A stretch of DNA of 64,000 nt from Streptomyces sp. NBC_00102 (GCF_026343115.1 NZ_JAPEMC010000005.1:62001-126000), one strand, 5' to 3'; positions 40,964 to 51,268 are shown, counted from the first letter of the stretch. Notes: generated by a model from the letters alone, not told the origin. A program made the numbers and translations.

Positions 40964-43089
40964 GACCGTGACTCCACGACCGCGACGACCGTCTCGTCCG
41001 CGGCGCGGGAACGCAGTTCGCTGCGGGCGAGCGCCAGCAGCGGCTGCGGGTCGAGCACACCGGAGAGGTCGGCTATCCGCGAGCCCAGCAGGAGCCGCAG
41101 CGCCGGGGCGCGGACACCGCCGTCGCCGTACGAGGTGGCCTCCCTCACCAGGCCGGCGAGAACCTCGGGCGCCCGCCCGACGGTGGTGGTCTCGACCCGG
41201 GCGTCCGGCGCGTGGAGCCGTACGACGCCGTCCGCGTCGACGACCCGCACCGGGTGGCGGTCCGGGCGGAACCTGCGGTGCACCTCGGTGCCGTACACGG
41301 TGTGGGCGGCCGTCCCCGCGAGCACCCGCACCGACGCCGGGTCGGCCCTGAGGCTGTCGGCTGCGGCGCGCAGCCGGTCCGCCTCGTCGGCCCGGTGGGC
41401 GCGGTCCTGGGTACGCAGTTCGGTGGCGCCGGTCGCGACGGCCCGCACGGTGCTGGTCTGCGGATCGACGGTGACCTCCACCTCCACCCCGTCGGCGGCG
41501 GCCCCCTGGGCGACGACGGCGGCCTCCGCCTCGGCGCGCACGGCGAGGATCTGCTCCTGCCCGGCGCCCGGAACGATGCGCTCGACCTGCTCGCGGATGA
41601 GGGCGAGGGCGACGCCGATCGGGCTGATCACCTCGTTGTGCCGGGCGATCCTGCCCTCCTGACCCGTGACGGCCGCGAGATGGGGAGTGACGGAAGCCGC
41701 CCCGCCGCCTCCGCCGACGAGCACCGCGGTGTCCCTGTCCAGGCGGTAGTCGCGCATCATCGCGTCCACCACGGACCTCACCCGCTCGGTGCCCGCGTCC
41801 AGGACGCTCGCCGCCGCCGTGGCGACGTCGGTACCGAGCAGCGCGGCCAGCGGCGCGATCGCCGCCTCGGCCACCGCCGGGTCGCACCGCGCGAAGTCCC
41901 CCTCGGGCACCCGGCCCAGGGCATTGGCGGCGCAGGTCATGGTGAGGGCGAAACGGCCTCCGGCCGCGTCGATCACCACATGGTCCGCCGCGTCGTCGGC
42001 CATCGGACGGATCAGGGTGACCTTCGCTCCGGCCAGGTCCTCGGGGCTCGCGAAACAGGCGTACGGGAGCCCCGCGATGTGCGCGCTGCGCGGCCCGACG
42101 CCGGTGACCTTGCCGCCCGACACACGGACCATCGAACCGCCGCCGACTCCGACGGTCCGGACGTCGAGCGCCGACAGGTACGACGTCCTGCCGAGGATCG
42201 TGGCGTGCCGGACGGCGACCTTGCCGCGCCGCACCACGCTGATGTCCGTGGACGTACCGCCGGTCTCCAGGAACAGGCCCTCGCTCACGCGCTCCTGCAT
42301 GAGCGCGCCGGCCACGCCCGCCGCCGGACCGGAGAGCACGGTCAGCAGAGGTCTGCGCCGCATTTCGTCCAGCGACATCACACCGCCGTCGCACCGCATC
42401 ACCATCAGGGGCGCGTTCACGCCCGCCTTGGTGATGGAGGCGTCGACGAGATCGGCCGTGGCGAGCATGCGCGGCAGGATCGCGGCGTTGACCACGGCGG
42501 TCCGGGTCCGCTTGTGCAGCCCGTACAGCGAGGTGATGTCGTGCGCGGCGGTCGTCGGGAGCCCCCGCTCCCCGGCCGCGGCGGCGACGGCGTCCTCGCC
42601 ATCGGGGCGGTCGACGCTGAACGGCTGGCTGGCGACGACCACTTCGGCGCCCTCGCGGACGAGCGCGTCCAGGGCGGCGCCCACGGCGGACGCGTCGTCC
42701 GGGTCGGCCACGTGCCCGTAGACGAGCGGAAGCCGCTTGCCCGCGGTGAGTTCCAGCTTGCGGAAGGCGGCCAGCCTGCGCGTGAGGGTGGCGCTCGGAC
42801 CCGCGCCGATGCCGATCAGCCCGACGGTGGCGACGTCGCCCTCCAACAGGGCGTTGGTAGCCTGTGTCGTGCCGTGGGCGAGGAAGCTCACGTCCTCGGG
42901 GGTATGACCGGTCTGTTCGAGCAGGCGGTCGAGAGCCTCCACGATGCCGTGGGCGACACCGTCCTCATGATGGTGGCTGGTGGGAACCTTCACCTGCCCC
43001 AGAAGATCCAGGGTCGTGGCATCGACGGCCACGGCGTCGGTGAAGGTTCCGCCCACGTCGATGCCGACGCGGATGCGATGGGTGTTCAT
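40960..43089 (-). CDS. Hydantoinase/oxoprolinase HyuA-like protein
   Basis: A 709-residue protein of the ATP-dependent hydantoinase/oxoprolinase A family. The N-terminal phosphate-binding loop GIDVGGTFTDAVAVD, the ATPase segment FLAHGTTQATNALLEG, the central LSGPAAGVAGALM and ETGGTSTDISVVRRG are all present and intact. Typical enzymes need a HyuB partner; none is present here. Instead an unknown His-rich protein overlaps its 3' end. The substrate is therefore uncertain: a cyclic amide or a ketone (acetone carboxylase-type) are alternatives within the family. AAGGAGGTG precedes the ATG. Confidence 0.88.
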   Translation of the reverse strand: MNTHRIRVGIDVGGTFTDAVAVDATTLDLLGQVKVPTSHHHEDGVAHGIVEALDRLLEQTGHTPEDVSFLAHGTTQATNALLEGDVATVGLIGIGAGPSATLTRRLAAFRKLELTAGKRLPLVYGHVADPDDASAVGAALDALVREGAEVVVASQPFSVDRPDGEDAVAAAAGERGLPTTAAHDITSLYGLHKRTRTAVVNAAILPRMLATADLVDASITKAGVNAPLMVMRCDGGVMSLDEMRRRPLLTVLSGPAAGVAGALMQERVSEGLFLETGGTSTDISVVRRGKVAVRHATILGRTSYLSALDVRTVGVGGGSMVRVSGGKVTGVGPRSAHIAGLPYACFASPEDLAGAKVTLIRPMADDAADHVVIDAAGGRFALTMTCAANALGRVPEGDFARCDPAVAEAAIAPLAALLGTDVATAAASVLDAGTERVRSVVDAMMRDYRLDRDTAVLVGGGGGAASVTPHLAAVTGQEGRIARHNEVISPIGVALALIREQVERIVPGAGQEQILAVRAEAEAAVVAQGAAADGVEVEVTVDPQTSTVRAVATGATELRTQDRAHRADEADRLRAAADSLRADPASVRVLAGTAAHTVYGTEVHRRFRPDRHPVRVVDADGVVRLHAPDARVETTTVGRAPEVLAGLVREATSYGDGGVRAPALRLLLGSRIADLSGVLDPQPLLALARSELRSRAADETVVAVVESRS

Positions 43090-43289
43090 GGCTGGGCACC
43101 TCCTTGTGCGAATGGCAGGGCGAGGGCGGCAGGGCCGGTCGCCGGAAGGCGGCCGGCCCGTGGGCCGGGCGGGTACAGGTGGAGCTGCGCCCGCCCGGCG
43201 TTCCGCGGCACCCCGGGGGCCGTGCGGTGGAGCGGTGGTCCGATCGACGGGCGGTCCACGCCGCGCGTCGGGCGGATCGATCGGGTCGG

Positions 43290-44903
43290 TCAGTAGCCCC
43301 GTACGTCGGGCCAGTGGCGCTGCACGCCTTCGCGGTCCAGCAGCCCGGCGAACTCGTCGAACCGCTTGCTCTCGGCCTGGACCTGGTGCGGCTCGACACC
43401 CTCGGCGACGCAGTGCGCGGCCAGCGCGCCCGCCACCTCGCCGATGTTCCATTCCACCGGGTGGAGCCGGTAGCAGCCGTTGGTGATGTGCGTGGTGCCG
43501 ATGTTCTTGCCGGCGGGCAGCAGATTGCGGACCCGGCGCGGGATCAGCGCGCCGAGCGGGATCTCGAAGGGCACCGAGCCGATGTCGATGTAGTTGTCGC
43601 CACCGGTCGAAGGGTGCAGGTCGATGCGGTAGTTGCCGACGCCGACGGAGTCCGGGTACCGGGTGCCGCCGTACGGGCCGACGAGGTCGATCGAGACGTC
43701 GTGCTCCGTGACGGTGGTGACCGCCTTGATCCGGCGCGACTCGCGTACGTACGGGGCCTTGGCGAGGCCGTCGGACGTGCCGGTCACGTCCGGGCGCAGC
43801 CGCAGACCCGGGAACCCCCGGCCGCCGTCCGCGCGCGGTGCCTCGGTCTGCAGCCAGTACAGGACCGACAGGGAGAGCTGGCGGGCCTCGGCCAGCGCGG
43901 CGGCCGACGTCTCCTCGCCGCCACCGATCAGCGGCTTCAACCAGTAGTCGTTCAAAGGCCAGTTGACCAGGGTGATGTCGGAGTCGAAGGCGCCGGGCCG
44001 GTGGAGCTTACGGGCCAGGATCCGGCGGAAGCCGAAGAGCTCCTTGTCGCCCGCGTCCGCGGACTGGTCCGCGCTGACGTCGAGCGGATCGAGCTCCGGG
44101 TTGGGGACGAAGGTGCGCGGAACCGCCTCGAGGCTGCGGGGATCGGGAGCGAGGAAACCGAGCAGCGGTCCCGGCCAGAAGTCCGGCCGGTACGTGCGCC
44201 AGAACTCGTAGTCGGCCGGCCGCTCGATGGTGTGGTCCTCGCCCTCGTGGTGGGAGAGCGCGAAACACACCGTGATGCCCTGCTGGTTGAGGGGCTGGGC
44301 CTCCTCGGCGGCGTGCGGTTCACCGAACTCGCTCCGGGCCTCCGCGCCGGTCACGTGCTCGACCCCGGCCAGTTCGAGCAGTTCCCCCGTCTCGGTGGCG
44401 TCGACGACGTACCGGGCGCCGATCGTGCGACGGCCACCGCCGCGCAGGTCGGACAGGGTGACGGACCGTACGGTGTCGTCGCCGCCCGCCTCGGCGGCGA
44501 CCGGCCGGTGCTCGGTCAGGAGGGTCAGCCGTCCGGAGGAGCGGTGCGGCGCGAGCATCGCCTCCAGGACCGCGAGGGCGACGCGCGGCTCGTGGCACAG
44601 CTTGCTGACACGGCCAGCCCCCGGGTTGAGGGCGGTGAGGGCCAGCGCCTCGGAACGCAGGGGATACCACCGGCGGTAGTGGTCCCGGATGGACTCACGC
44701 AGGGTGCGGTACGAGGCGGTGGTCCCGAACTCCTCGACCCACGGGTGCTCGTCGGGCGGGACCGCCTGCGAGGTGAGCTGGCCGCCGATCCAGTCCGTCT
44801 CCTCGGTGAGGACGACGGTGCGCCCCGCCCGGCAGGCGGCGAGGGCGGCGGCGACGCCGCCCAGACCGGCGCCCACGATGAGGATGTCGGGTTCGGATAT
44901 CAC
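43290..44903 (-). CDS. FAD-dependent oxidoreductase (FAD_oxidored type)
   Basis: A 537-residue flavoprotein with the dinucleotide motif DILIVGAGLGGVAAALAACRAG at the N-terminus and the following TEETDWIGGQLTSQAVPPDEHPW, a hallmark of the FAD_oxidored family. Further conserved pieces are VVDATETGELL and NLLPAGKNIGTTHITNGCYRLHPVEWNIGEVAGALAAHC near the end. Members occur in sugar and organic-acid catabolic clusters with unknown reactions. GTG start with AAGGAG. It follows the LacI gene by 86 bases in the same direction, and a 200-base gap with GC-rich hairpins precedes the HyuA-like gene. Confidence 0.85.
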   Translation of the reverse strand: MISEPDILIVGAGLGGVAAALAACRAGRTVVLTEETDWIGGQLTSQAVPPDEHPWVEEFGTTASYRTLRESIRDHYRRWYPLRSEALALTALNPGAGRVSKLCHEPRVALAVLEAMLAPHRSSGRLTLLTEHRPVAAEAGGDDTVRSVTLSDLRGGGRRTIGARYVVDATETGELLELAGVEHVTGAEARSEFGEPHAAEEAQPLNQQGITVCFALSHHEGEDHTIERPADYEFWRTYRPDFWPGPLLGFLAPDPRSLEAVPRTFVPNPELDPLDVSADQSADAGDKELFGFRRILARKLHRPGAFDSDITLVNWPLNDYWLKPLIGGGEETSAAALAEARQLSLSVLYWLQTEAPRADGGRGFPGLRLRPDVTGTSDGLAKAPYVRESRRIKAVTTVTEHDVSIDLVGPYGGTRYPDSVGVGNYRIDLHPSTGGDNYIDIGSVPFEIPLGALIPRRVRNLLPAGKNIGTTHITNGCYRLHPVEWNIGEVAGALAAHCVAEGVEPHQVQAESKRFDEFAGLLDREGVQRHWPDVRGY

Positions 44904-44989
44904 GGTTCTCCTTGAAGTGCTGTGCGTGCGTGGGGTGGTGGTTCGCTGTCCGCGCGTCGGGTCTTCGGGGGCGCCTGTCCGCCGGGCCG

Positions 44990-46096
44990 TCAGCGGTGTC
45001 CGGCGCCGGGCGCCGGGCCCGAGGTCGTGCCGGGCCGGAAGGTGCAGGCCACGAGAGGCTCGGTCGTCTCCTCTCCGGCCACCAGGGCGGCGAGCATGCG
45101 TACGGCTGCCGCGCCCAACTGCGGCCGGGGGATGTCGAATCCCGTGGGGGACGGGCCGTCCGCCAGGTCCGGCGGCGGGCTGCCGAGCAGGGCGAGCGAG
45201 GCGTCGCGCGGCGCGTCGATCCCGAGGGACCGCGCGGTGTCGCGGAGGGCCAGCCACGCGTCTGCCGTGTCGGTCTCCTCCGCGACGAACGCGGTCACGC
45301 CGTCGGCCAGCCAGCCGCGCATCCGCTCCGCGGTGAGCTCGCGCCGCGGGTCGGGGGAGCGGAAGACGGCTCCGGGGCCGCCGGGCAGACCCGCTTCCTC
45401 CAGCCCCTTGAGGAAGCCGTGCTCGCGGTCGGTGGAGGCGGGGGCCTCGTCGTCCTCCCGCACGAGCACGATCCGCCGGTGTCCGAGGGCGGCGAGGTGC
45501 GCGACGACCTCCTGGGCCGCGCTGACGTAGTCGGCGCCGACCCAGGCGAGCCCTTCGAGTTCGTCCCTGCGGCCCAGGTGGACCACGGGGAAGCCGTCGG
45601 CGACCAGCCGCCCCAACTCGTCGGCGGGCGCGTGGCGTCCGAGGAACAGACAGCCGTCGGCGAGCCGTACCCGATTGAGCGCGTGGGGTCCGGCGGCCCC
45701 GGCGCCGCCCGTGCTGGACCCGGTGAAGAGCACCAGGTCGTAGCCACGGGCCGCGGCCTCCTGCTCGACGCCGACCAGGAACGGGTAGTACGAGTGCTGC
45801 ACGTCGGTCGGGAAGGTGGACGTGAAGCTGAAGACCCCGAGCAGATTGTTGCGTGCGGCCGCGAGCCGGCTGGCCGCCGGATCGGGGACGTAACCGAGGG
45901 TGCGCACCGCGTCGAGGACCTTTTGCCGGGTCTCCTCCGAGATCGTGACGCCCTGCTTGCGCGCCCCGAGCACCAGCGAGACCGTCGCCTGCGAGACCCC
46001 TGCCAGCCGGGCCACCTCGGCCTGTCTCGGCCGGGACGTACGACCCGTGGGTGCGGGTGTCCGGCCCGGCCGGGCCCGCTTCCTGGGTTCTTCCAC
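44990..46096 (-). CDS. LacI-family transcriptional regulator
   Basis: A 368-residue repressor. The N-terminal helix-turn-helix is readable as AEVARLAGVSQATVSLVLGARKQGVTISEETRQKVLDAVRTLGYVPDPAASRLA, with the hinge helix that inserts in the minor groove. A periplasmic-binding-type sugar domain follows (YYPFLVGVEQEAAARGYDLVLFTG to the C-terminus). The GTG at 46096 has GGAGG at the right distance; another GTG six codons upstream would overlap the palindrome. It is the first gene of a leftward operon, and the 14-bp palindrome upstream suggests autoregulation and control of the operon. Confidence 0.92.
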   Translation of the reverse strand: MEEPRKRARPGRTPAPTGRTSRPRQAEVARLAGVSQATVSLVLGARKQGVTISEETRQKVLDAVRTLGYVPDPAASRLAAARNNLLGVFSFTSTFPTDVQHSYYPFLVGVEQEAAARGYDLVLFTGSSTGGAGAAGPHALNRVRLADGCLFLGRHAPADELGRLVADGFPVVHLGRRDELEGLAWVGADYVSAAQEVVAHLAALGHRRIVLVREDDEAPASTDREHGFLKGLEEAGLPGGPGAVFRSPDPRRELTAERMRGWLADGVTAFVAEETDTADAWLALRDTARSLGIDAPRDASLALLGSPPPDLADGPSPTGFDIPRPQLGAAAVRMLAALVAGEETTEPLVACTFRPGTTSGPAPGAGHR

Positions 46097-46113
46097 CGTG
46101 TTCCTCCGGATCA

Positions 46114-46140
46114 CTAATGCGTATTACTAATGCGCATTAG
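46114..46140 (-). promoter_or_regulatory. Operator of the LacI-led operon
   Basis: CTAATGCGCATTAG at 46127-46140 is a perfect 14-bp palindrome. It overlaps by one base a weaker copy, CTAATGCGTATTAC, at 46114-46127. The TAATGCGCATTA form is typical for LacI-family binding. It lies about 18 bases upstream of the regulator start. Confidence 0.75.
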
Positions 46141-46438
46141 CGAGTACTGTGAACCCCGTCGACGTTGCGGTCAATGCTTTGCGCAAGACTTCTTTCAGCC
46201 CTTCCGCGGCGGAGCGATCAGGTGCCTCCGGCCCCGGGACGCGCCATGTCGTGGCGACGGGTCCGGACCCCTGGGGGTGCGCCCGGCGCTTCGGGGCGGC
46301 CGGCTGTCGTCGGCGAACTCCCTTTCGCGGATCGGCGGGTGGCCCCGGACCGCGTCGCGGCCGAGGCGCCGCGCGGGTGCGCCCGGCTCCGCTCCTCCGC
46401 GATCGACGGGGCCCGATGCGGTACTAGATTCCACATAC
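46141..46438. other. Intergenic region, no supported gene
   Basis: GC-rich spacer between the LacI operator and the MarR remnant. The end becomes AT-rich with repeated ATGCAT words (46439-46475). Confidence 0.4.
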
Positions 46439-46681
46439 ATGCATATGGATGATGAGCCTATGCATAAGAAGGTTATGGACCTCTGCCCGGGGCCGACCGC
46501 CGAGGAACTCATGCGCGCCGTCGAGGACATGGTGAGGTTCGTCCGCCTCGGTACCACCGCCGGAGGTCTGGGCAGGGCGTCCTCGTCGCTGCTCAACCGG
46601 CTGAACGGTGACGGGCCGCAGCGCCTGACGGAACTGGCCCGCGCCGCCCAGGGCAGTGTGCCCTCTGTGCATGTTCGGTGA
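46439..46681 (+). pseudogene. Truncated MarR-family regulator
   Basis: About 80 codons. After an AT-rich, possibly artificial start, the frame reads TAEELMRAVEDMVRFVRLGT then GRASSSLLNRLNGDGPQRLTELARA. This is the N-terminal dimerisation helix and first part of the winged helix of a MarR regulator of the kind common in Streptomyces. Where the recognition helix should be (SQPSMTQLVTRME), the sequence degenerates and a stop follows. The C-terminal half is absent downstream. I treat it as a decayed gene. Confidence 0.7.
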
Positions 46682-46928
46682 AGTCGCCGTGGCGGCAGGG
46701 CTGTTCGCCGGTCCGAGTGCTTCGTCCTCGAACTACCTTGAGGAATCAGGGTGTTCGCTCGACGGCCGGAAGGACTTCCGGCGCGACGCGCCTGCCCCCG
46801 TCGTGAGGGGCGGCCGTCGGGGTCGGGCGCACCGCTTTCTGCGGGATGCGCCGTGTTTGCCGCTCATCTTCCTGCTTACGGGTGGGTATCGACGCGAGAA
46901 AAACCTCAACGCCTCTTGTACGACGCCG
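46682..46928. other. Leader region of the ChvE operon, no gene recognised
   Basis: The stretch between the MarR remnant and the LacI-type operator. Codon-like periodicity is weak. The sequence at 46885-46925 is relatively AT-rich and may hold the promoter. Confidence 0.4.
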
Positions 46929-46944
46929 TTGTGAGCGCTAACAA
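46929..46944 (+). promoter_or_regulatory. LacI-type operator of the sugar ABC operon
   Basis: TTGTGAGCGCTAACAA is a 16-bp palindrome with one mismatched pair and an AGCGCT centre, as in many LacI/GalR operators. It lies about 135 bases before the chvE start. It differs from the operator at 46127, so another repressor is expected. Confidence 0.7.
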
Positions 46945-47078
46945 TCGAGCTCTGCCGGGTCTGCTGAGCCCCGGTCGCCAAGCCGGGACGACGCCGTCCA
47001 GCGGCGCGAGCACGCATGCTGCCGCCGAGGTCGTTCCGGACAGAGCCGCCTCGACGACGGGATTGCCAGGTAACGCCC

Positions 47079-48191
47079 ATGACGAAACTCCGATCCGCAT
47101 ACGCCCTTCTGGCCGTGACCACTGGTTGTGCCCTGCTCCTGACCGCCTGCGGGCAGAGCAGCGAGGGAGGGAGCGAGGAGTCGAAGGACAAGAAGAAGGA
47201 CCTGACCATCGGCATCGCCATGCCCACCAAGTCGTCCGAGCGGTGGATCGCCGACGGCAAGAACATGACGGCGAGCCTGAAGAAGGCGGGCTTCTCCGCG
47301 ACCCTCCAGTACGGCGAGGACGACCCCGACCAGCAGGTCGCCCAGATCGAGAACATGATCACCCAGGGTGTGGACGCGCTCGTCGTGGCCGCCATCAACG
47401 GCGAGGCGCTCTCCAACGTCCTGCAGCAGGCGGCGGACGCCCACATCCCGGTGATCTCCTACGACCGGCTGATCCTGGGCTCCGACCATGTCGACTACTA
47501 CGCCTCCTTCGACAACGAGAAGGTCGGCGAGCTCCAGGCCACGTACATCGTCGACAAGCTGGGTCTGGAGGGCGGCGCGAAGAAGGGGCCCTTCAACATC
47601 GAGCTGTTCGCCGGTTCCAACGACGACAACAACACCAAGTACTTCTTCAACGGCGCGATGAAGGTGCTGAAGCCCTACCTCGACAAGAAGCAGCTGGTCG
47701 TACGCTCCAAGCAGACCCAGCTCAACCAGGTCACCACGCTGCGGTGGGACGGCGGCACCGCGCAGAAGCGCATGGACGACCTGCTGACCTCCGCCTACTC
47801 GACCGCCCGGGTCGACGCCGTGCTCTCGCCCTACGACGGCATCTCCATCGGTATCCTCTCCGCCCTGAAGTCCGACGACTACGGAAGCGCCGCCAAGCCG
47901 CTGCCGATCGTCACCGGCCAGGACGCCGAGGTCGCCTCCGTGAAGTCGATCATCGCGGGCGAGCAGACCCAGACCGTTTACAAGGACACCCGGGCCCTCG
48001 CCCAGGTCGCCGCGGACATGGTGGCCGCCGTGCTCGACGGCAAGAAGCCCGAGACCAACGACGACACGACCTACGACAACGGCAAGAAGATCGTGCCGTC
48101 CTACCTGCTCGACCCGGTCAGCGTCGACAAGTCGAACTACCAGAAGGTCCTGGTCGACTCCGGTTACATCAACGCCGGGGAGCTCGGGTGA
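47079..48191 (+). CDS. chvE: Multiple-monosaccharide-binding lipoprotein
   Basis: A 370-residue substrate-binding protein of the ChvE type. The lipoprotein signal ends in [10 protein letters not shown], so the mature protein is lipid-anchored at the cysteine. Then come [42 protein letters not shown], and [30 protein letters not shown], as in xylose/glucose/arabinose-binding ChvE. It delivers monosaccharides to the MmsA-MmsB transporter. ATG 47079 is chosen because the signal peptide starts there; the ribosome-binding site is weak. Confidence 0.93.
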   Translation: MTKLRSAYALLAVTTGCALLLTACGQSSEGGSEESKDKKKDLTIGIAMPTKSSERWIADGKNMTASLKKAGFSATLQYGEDDPDQQVAQIENMITQGVDALVVAAINGEALSNVLQQAADAHIPVISYDRLILGSDHVDYYASFDNEKVGELQATYIVDKLGLEGGAKKGPFNIELFAGSNDDNNTKYFFNGAMKVLKPYLDKKQLVVRSKQTQLNQVTTLRWDGGTAQKRMDDLLTSAYSTARVDAVLSPYDGISIGILSALKSDDYGSAAKPLPIVTGQDAEVASVKSIIAGEQTQTVYKDTRALAQVAADMVAAVLDGKKPETNDDTTYDNGKKIVPSYLLDPVSVDKSNYQKVLVDSGYINAGELG

Positions 48192-49828
48192 CCTCCGCCA
48201 CCCATCCCTCCGAGGTGCCCGCCCCCGAGCCGCCACCGACAGGACCGGTCCTGGAGATGCGGTCCATCGTCAAGACCTTTCCCGGGGTCAGGGCACTGTC
48301 GGAGGTGACCCTCTCCGTGGCGCGCGGAGAGGTGCACGCCCTGTGCGGAGAGAACGGCGCCGGCAAGTCGACGCTCATGAAGGTCCTGTCCGGCGTCCAC
48401 CCCCACGGGAGCTACGAGGGCGAGATCGTCTTCGACGGCGAACCGTGCAGGTTCAAGGACATCAGGGCCAGTGAGCGGCGCGGCATCGTCATCATCCACC
48501 AGGAACTGGCGCTGGTTCCCTACCTGTCGATCGCCGAGAACATCTTCCTCGGCAACGAGCCGTCCCGGCGGGGAATCATCGACTGGCGCGAGGCGCTGCG
48601 CCGTGCCGCCGAACTGCTCAGGCGGGTCGGGCTCGACGAGCACCCCGAGACCCGGGTCGCCGACATCGGCGTCGGCAAGCAGCAGCTGGTGGAGATCGCC
48701 AAGGCGCTGGCGAAGGACGTCCGGCTGCTGATCCTCGACGAGCCCACCGCCGCGCTCAACGACGAGGACAGCACCAAACTGCTGCGGCTGATGGGGGAGT
48801 TGAAGGGCCAGGGCATCACCTCGATCATCATCTCGCACAAGCTGAACGAGATAGCGCGGATCGCCGACTCCGTCACCATCCTGCGCGACGGGCGTTCCAT
48901 CGAGACCCTGGACGTCAAGGACCCGGCCACCACCGAGGAGCGCATCATCCGCGGCATGGTGGGCCGGGACCTCGACAGCCGTTTCCCCGACCGCACGCCC
49001 TACGAGGGCGCCGCCGACACCGAACCGGCCCTGGAGATCCGGGACTGGACCGTGCGCCACCCCCTCGACCGCAGCCGCAAGGTCGTCGACGGGGTCTCGC
49101 TCCAGGTCCGCCGGGGCGAGATCGTCGGCATCGCCGGGCTCATGGGTGCGGGCCGGACCGAGCTGGCGATGAACGTATTCGGCCGCTCCTACGGCCACTA
49201 CGAGCAGGGCTCCGTCCTCCGGGACGGCCGCGAGGTACGGACGCGTACGGTTCCCGAGGCCATCGCCAACGGCATCGCGTACGTCACCGAGGACCGCAAG
49301 CACTACGGTCTCGACCTCGGGGACACCGTGAGCCGGAACATTTCGCTCGCCTCGCTCGGCTCCCTCGCCCGGCGCGGCATCGTCGACGGCCACGACGAGC
49401 GCAAGGTGGCCGAACGCTACCGGAAGACCATGAACATCAAGGCTCCGAACGTCCTCGAACCGGTCGGCCGCCTCTCCGGCGGCAACCAGCAGAAGGTCGT
49501 CCTCAGCAAGTGGATTCTCGCCGGTCCGGACGTCCTGGTCCTCGACGAACCCACCCGAGGGGTCGACGTCGGGGCCAAGTTCGAGATCTACACCGTGATC
49601 GACCGGCTCGCCTCCGAGGGCAAGGCGATCCTCTTCATCTCCTCCGAGCTGCCCGAACTGCTCGGCATGTGCGACCGCGTCTACACCATGGCCGCCGGGC
49701 GGCTGACCGGTGAGGTGTCCCGCGAGGACGCCACGCAGGAGGTGCTGATGCGGTACATGACCCGGGACACCACCGCACCACCGGCAGTCACCGCAGGTGC
49801 CACCCCCAGCGAAGGACACCAGGCATGA
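48188..49828 (+). CDS. mmsA: Sugar ABC transporter ATP-binding protein
   Basis: A 546-residue protein with two ABC ATPase domains in tandem, as in all sugar-family (CUT2) importers. The first has an intact Walker A ([16 protein letters not shown]), signature ([14 protein letters not shown]) and Walker B ([11 protein letters not shown]). The second has the altered Walker A ([16 protein letters not shown]) and [14 protein letters not shown]. This asymmetry is normal for CUT2. The GTG start overlaps the chvE stop (GTGA). It energises uptake with MmsB. Confidence 0.95.
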   Translation: MTSATHPSEVPAPEPPPTGPVLEMRSIVKTFPGVRALSEVTLSVARGEVHALCGENGAGKSTLMKVLSGVHPHGSYEGEIVFDGEPCRFKDIRASERRGIVIIHQELALVPYLSIAENIFLGNEPSRRGIIDWREALRRAAELLRRVGLDEHPETRVADIGVGKQQLVEIAKALAKDVRLLILDEPTAALNDEDSTKLLRLMGELKGQGITSIIISHKLNEIARIADSVTILRDGRSIETLDVKDPATTEERIIRGMVGRDLDSRFPDRTPYEGAADTEPALEIRDWTVRHPLDRSRKVVDGVSLQVRRGEIVGIAGLMGAGRTELAMNVFGRSYGHYEQGSVLRDGREVRTRTVPEAIANGIAYVTEDRKHYGLDLGDTVSRNISLASLGSLARRGIVDGHDERKVAERYRKTMNIKAPNVLEPVGRLSGGNQQKVVLSKWILAGPDVLVLDEPTRGVDVGAKFEIYTVIDRLASEGKAILFISSELPELLGMCDRVYTMAAGRLTGEVSREDATQEVLMRYMTRDTTAPPAVTAGATPSEGHQA

Positions 49829-51063
49829 GCACCGACGTCAGTACGACCACGACCACGCCCGCGCCGCCGGGCGGCGGTTCCACCGGCGGGCCGGTCGGCC
49901 GGGTGCTCCTGGACGGCGTCCGGCGCAACATGCGCCAGTACGGGATGCTCTTCGCCCTCGGCCTGATCGTGCTCCTGTTCGAGATCTGGACGGGGGGCGA
50001 TCTGCTGCTGCCGCGCAACGTCTCCAATCTGGTCCTGCAGAACAGCTACATCCTCATCCTGGCCATCGGCATGATGATCGTCATCATCGCCGGGCACATC
50101 GACCTGTCGGTGGGCTCCCTGATGGCCCTGGTGGGCGGCATCGGGGCGGTGCTCATGGTCGAGCACCACGTCTCCTGGCCGGTCGCGGTGCTGCTCACCC
50201 TGCTGCTGGGCGCCGCAGCCGGCGCCCTCCAGGGCTTCTTCATCGCCTACGTCGGCATCCCCTCGTTCATCGTGACCCTCGCGGGCATGCTGCTCTTCCG
50301 CGGGCTGACGGAGATCTTCCTCAAGGGGCAGACCCTCGGCCCGTTCCCCGAGGGGCTCCAGAAGGTCGCCAACGGGTTCCTGCCCGAGGTGGGACCGGAG
50401 ACCAATTACCACAACATCACGCTGCTCCTGGGGATCGGACTGGCCGCCTACGTGGTGTTCCAGGAGGTGCGGGACCGCCGGCGCCAGCGCGAGTTCACCC
50501 TGGAGACGCTCCCCGCGGGCCTGTTCGCGCTGAAGACGGCGGCGCTGGTCGCCGCGATCCTCGTCACGACCCTGCTGCTCGCCAGTTACAAGGGCACGCC
50601 CGTGGTCCTGCTGATCCTGGCCGTGCTGCTGGTCGGCTTCGGATACGTGATGCGCAACGCCGTGATCGGACGCCATGTGTACGCGATCGGCGGGAACCTG
50701 CCCGCCGCGAAGCTCTCCGGGGTCAAGGACAAGAAGGTCACCTTCGCGGTGTTCCTCAACATGGGAATGCTCGCGGCGCTCGCCGGTCTCGTCTTCGCCG
50801 CGCGCTTCAACGCCGCCTCGCCTAAGGCGGGCGTGAACTTCGAACTGGAGGCCATCGCGGCCGCGTTCATCGGCGGGGCGTCGATGAGCGGTGGTGTGGG
50901 AACCGTGCTGGGAGCCATCATCGGCGGCCTGGTCCTCGGTGTGCTCAACAACGGCATGAACCTGGTCGGGGTCGGGACCGACTGGCAGCAGGTCATCAAG
51001 GGCCTCGTGCTGCTTGCGGCAGTCGGCTTCGACGTGTGGAACAAGCGGAGGGCGGGCGCCTGA
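49825..51063 (+). CDS. mmsB: Sugar ABC transporter permease
   Basis: A 412-residue CUT2-type permease with about ten membrane helices. It includes the conserved [26 protein letters not shown] loop and [20 protein letters not shown], then [23 protein letters not shown] in the coupling region. The start overlaps the mmsA stop (ATGA). A strong terminator 22 bases after the stop closes the chvE-mmsA-mmsB operon. Confidence 0.95.
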   Translation: MSTDVSTTTTTPAPPGGGSTGGPVGRVLLDGVRRNMRQYGMLFALGLIVLLFEIWTGGDLLLPRNVSNLVLQNSYILILAIGMMIVIIAGHIDLSVGSLMALVGGIGAVLMVEHHVSWPVAVLLTLLLGAAAGALQGFFIAYVGIPSFIVTLAGMLLFRGLTEIFLKGQTLGPFPEGLQKVANGFLPEVGPETNYHNITLLLGIGLAAYVVFQEVRDRRRQREFTLETLPAGLFALKTAALVAAILVTTLLLASYKGTPVVLLILAVLLVGFGYVMRNAVIGRHVYAIGGNLPAAKLSGVKDKKVTFAVFLNMGMLAALAGLVFAARFNAASPKAGVNFELEAIAAAFIGGASMSGGVGTVLGAIIGGLVLGVLNNGMNLVGVGTDWQQVIKGLVLLAAVGFDVWNKRRAGA

Positions 51064-51084
51064 CCCCCCGGCCCCTCCCGCGAC

Positions 51085-51126
51085 ACGGCTGTGCCCGCCG
51101 GCCCTTGCGCCGGCGGGCACAGCCGT
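51085..51126 (+). terminator. Terminator of the chvE operon
   Basis: A perfect 18-bp stem (51085-51102 with 51109-51126) and a 6-base loop, starting 22 bases after the mmsB stop. Confidence 0.88.
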
Positions 51127-51268
51127 CCTGTCGGGCGTTCGCGCCCGTTCGCGCGGCGCGCGGTGCCCCGACGCGTGGTCGCGGACGGAGAGGGCGCGGA
51201 ACGGAACGCGGTGGCAATGCCATGATCCGGCCACCCTCGGCCCGCTTCACGTGCCGTCGTGGAAGCGG

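Noticed and set aside
41212..43296. Long open frame (694 codons) antisense to the HyuA-like gene
   Set aside because: Shadow of a real gene whose ATP-binding and family motifs are intact on the other strand.
46112..46114. GTG start for the LacI regulator six codons before the chosen one
   Set aside because: It lies at the edge of the operator palindromes and would place the GGAGG Shine-Dalgarno inside the gene; GTG 46096 has it at the right distance.
46751..48187. In-frame extension of the mmsA frame far upstream through chvE
   Set aside because: The sequence before GTG 48188 is an Arg/Gly/Pro shadow of chvE; the GTGA overlap with the chvE stop is the natural start.
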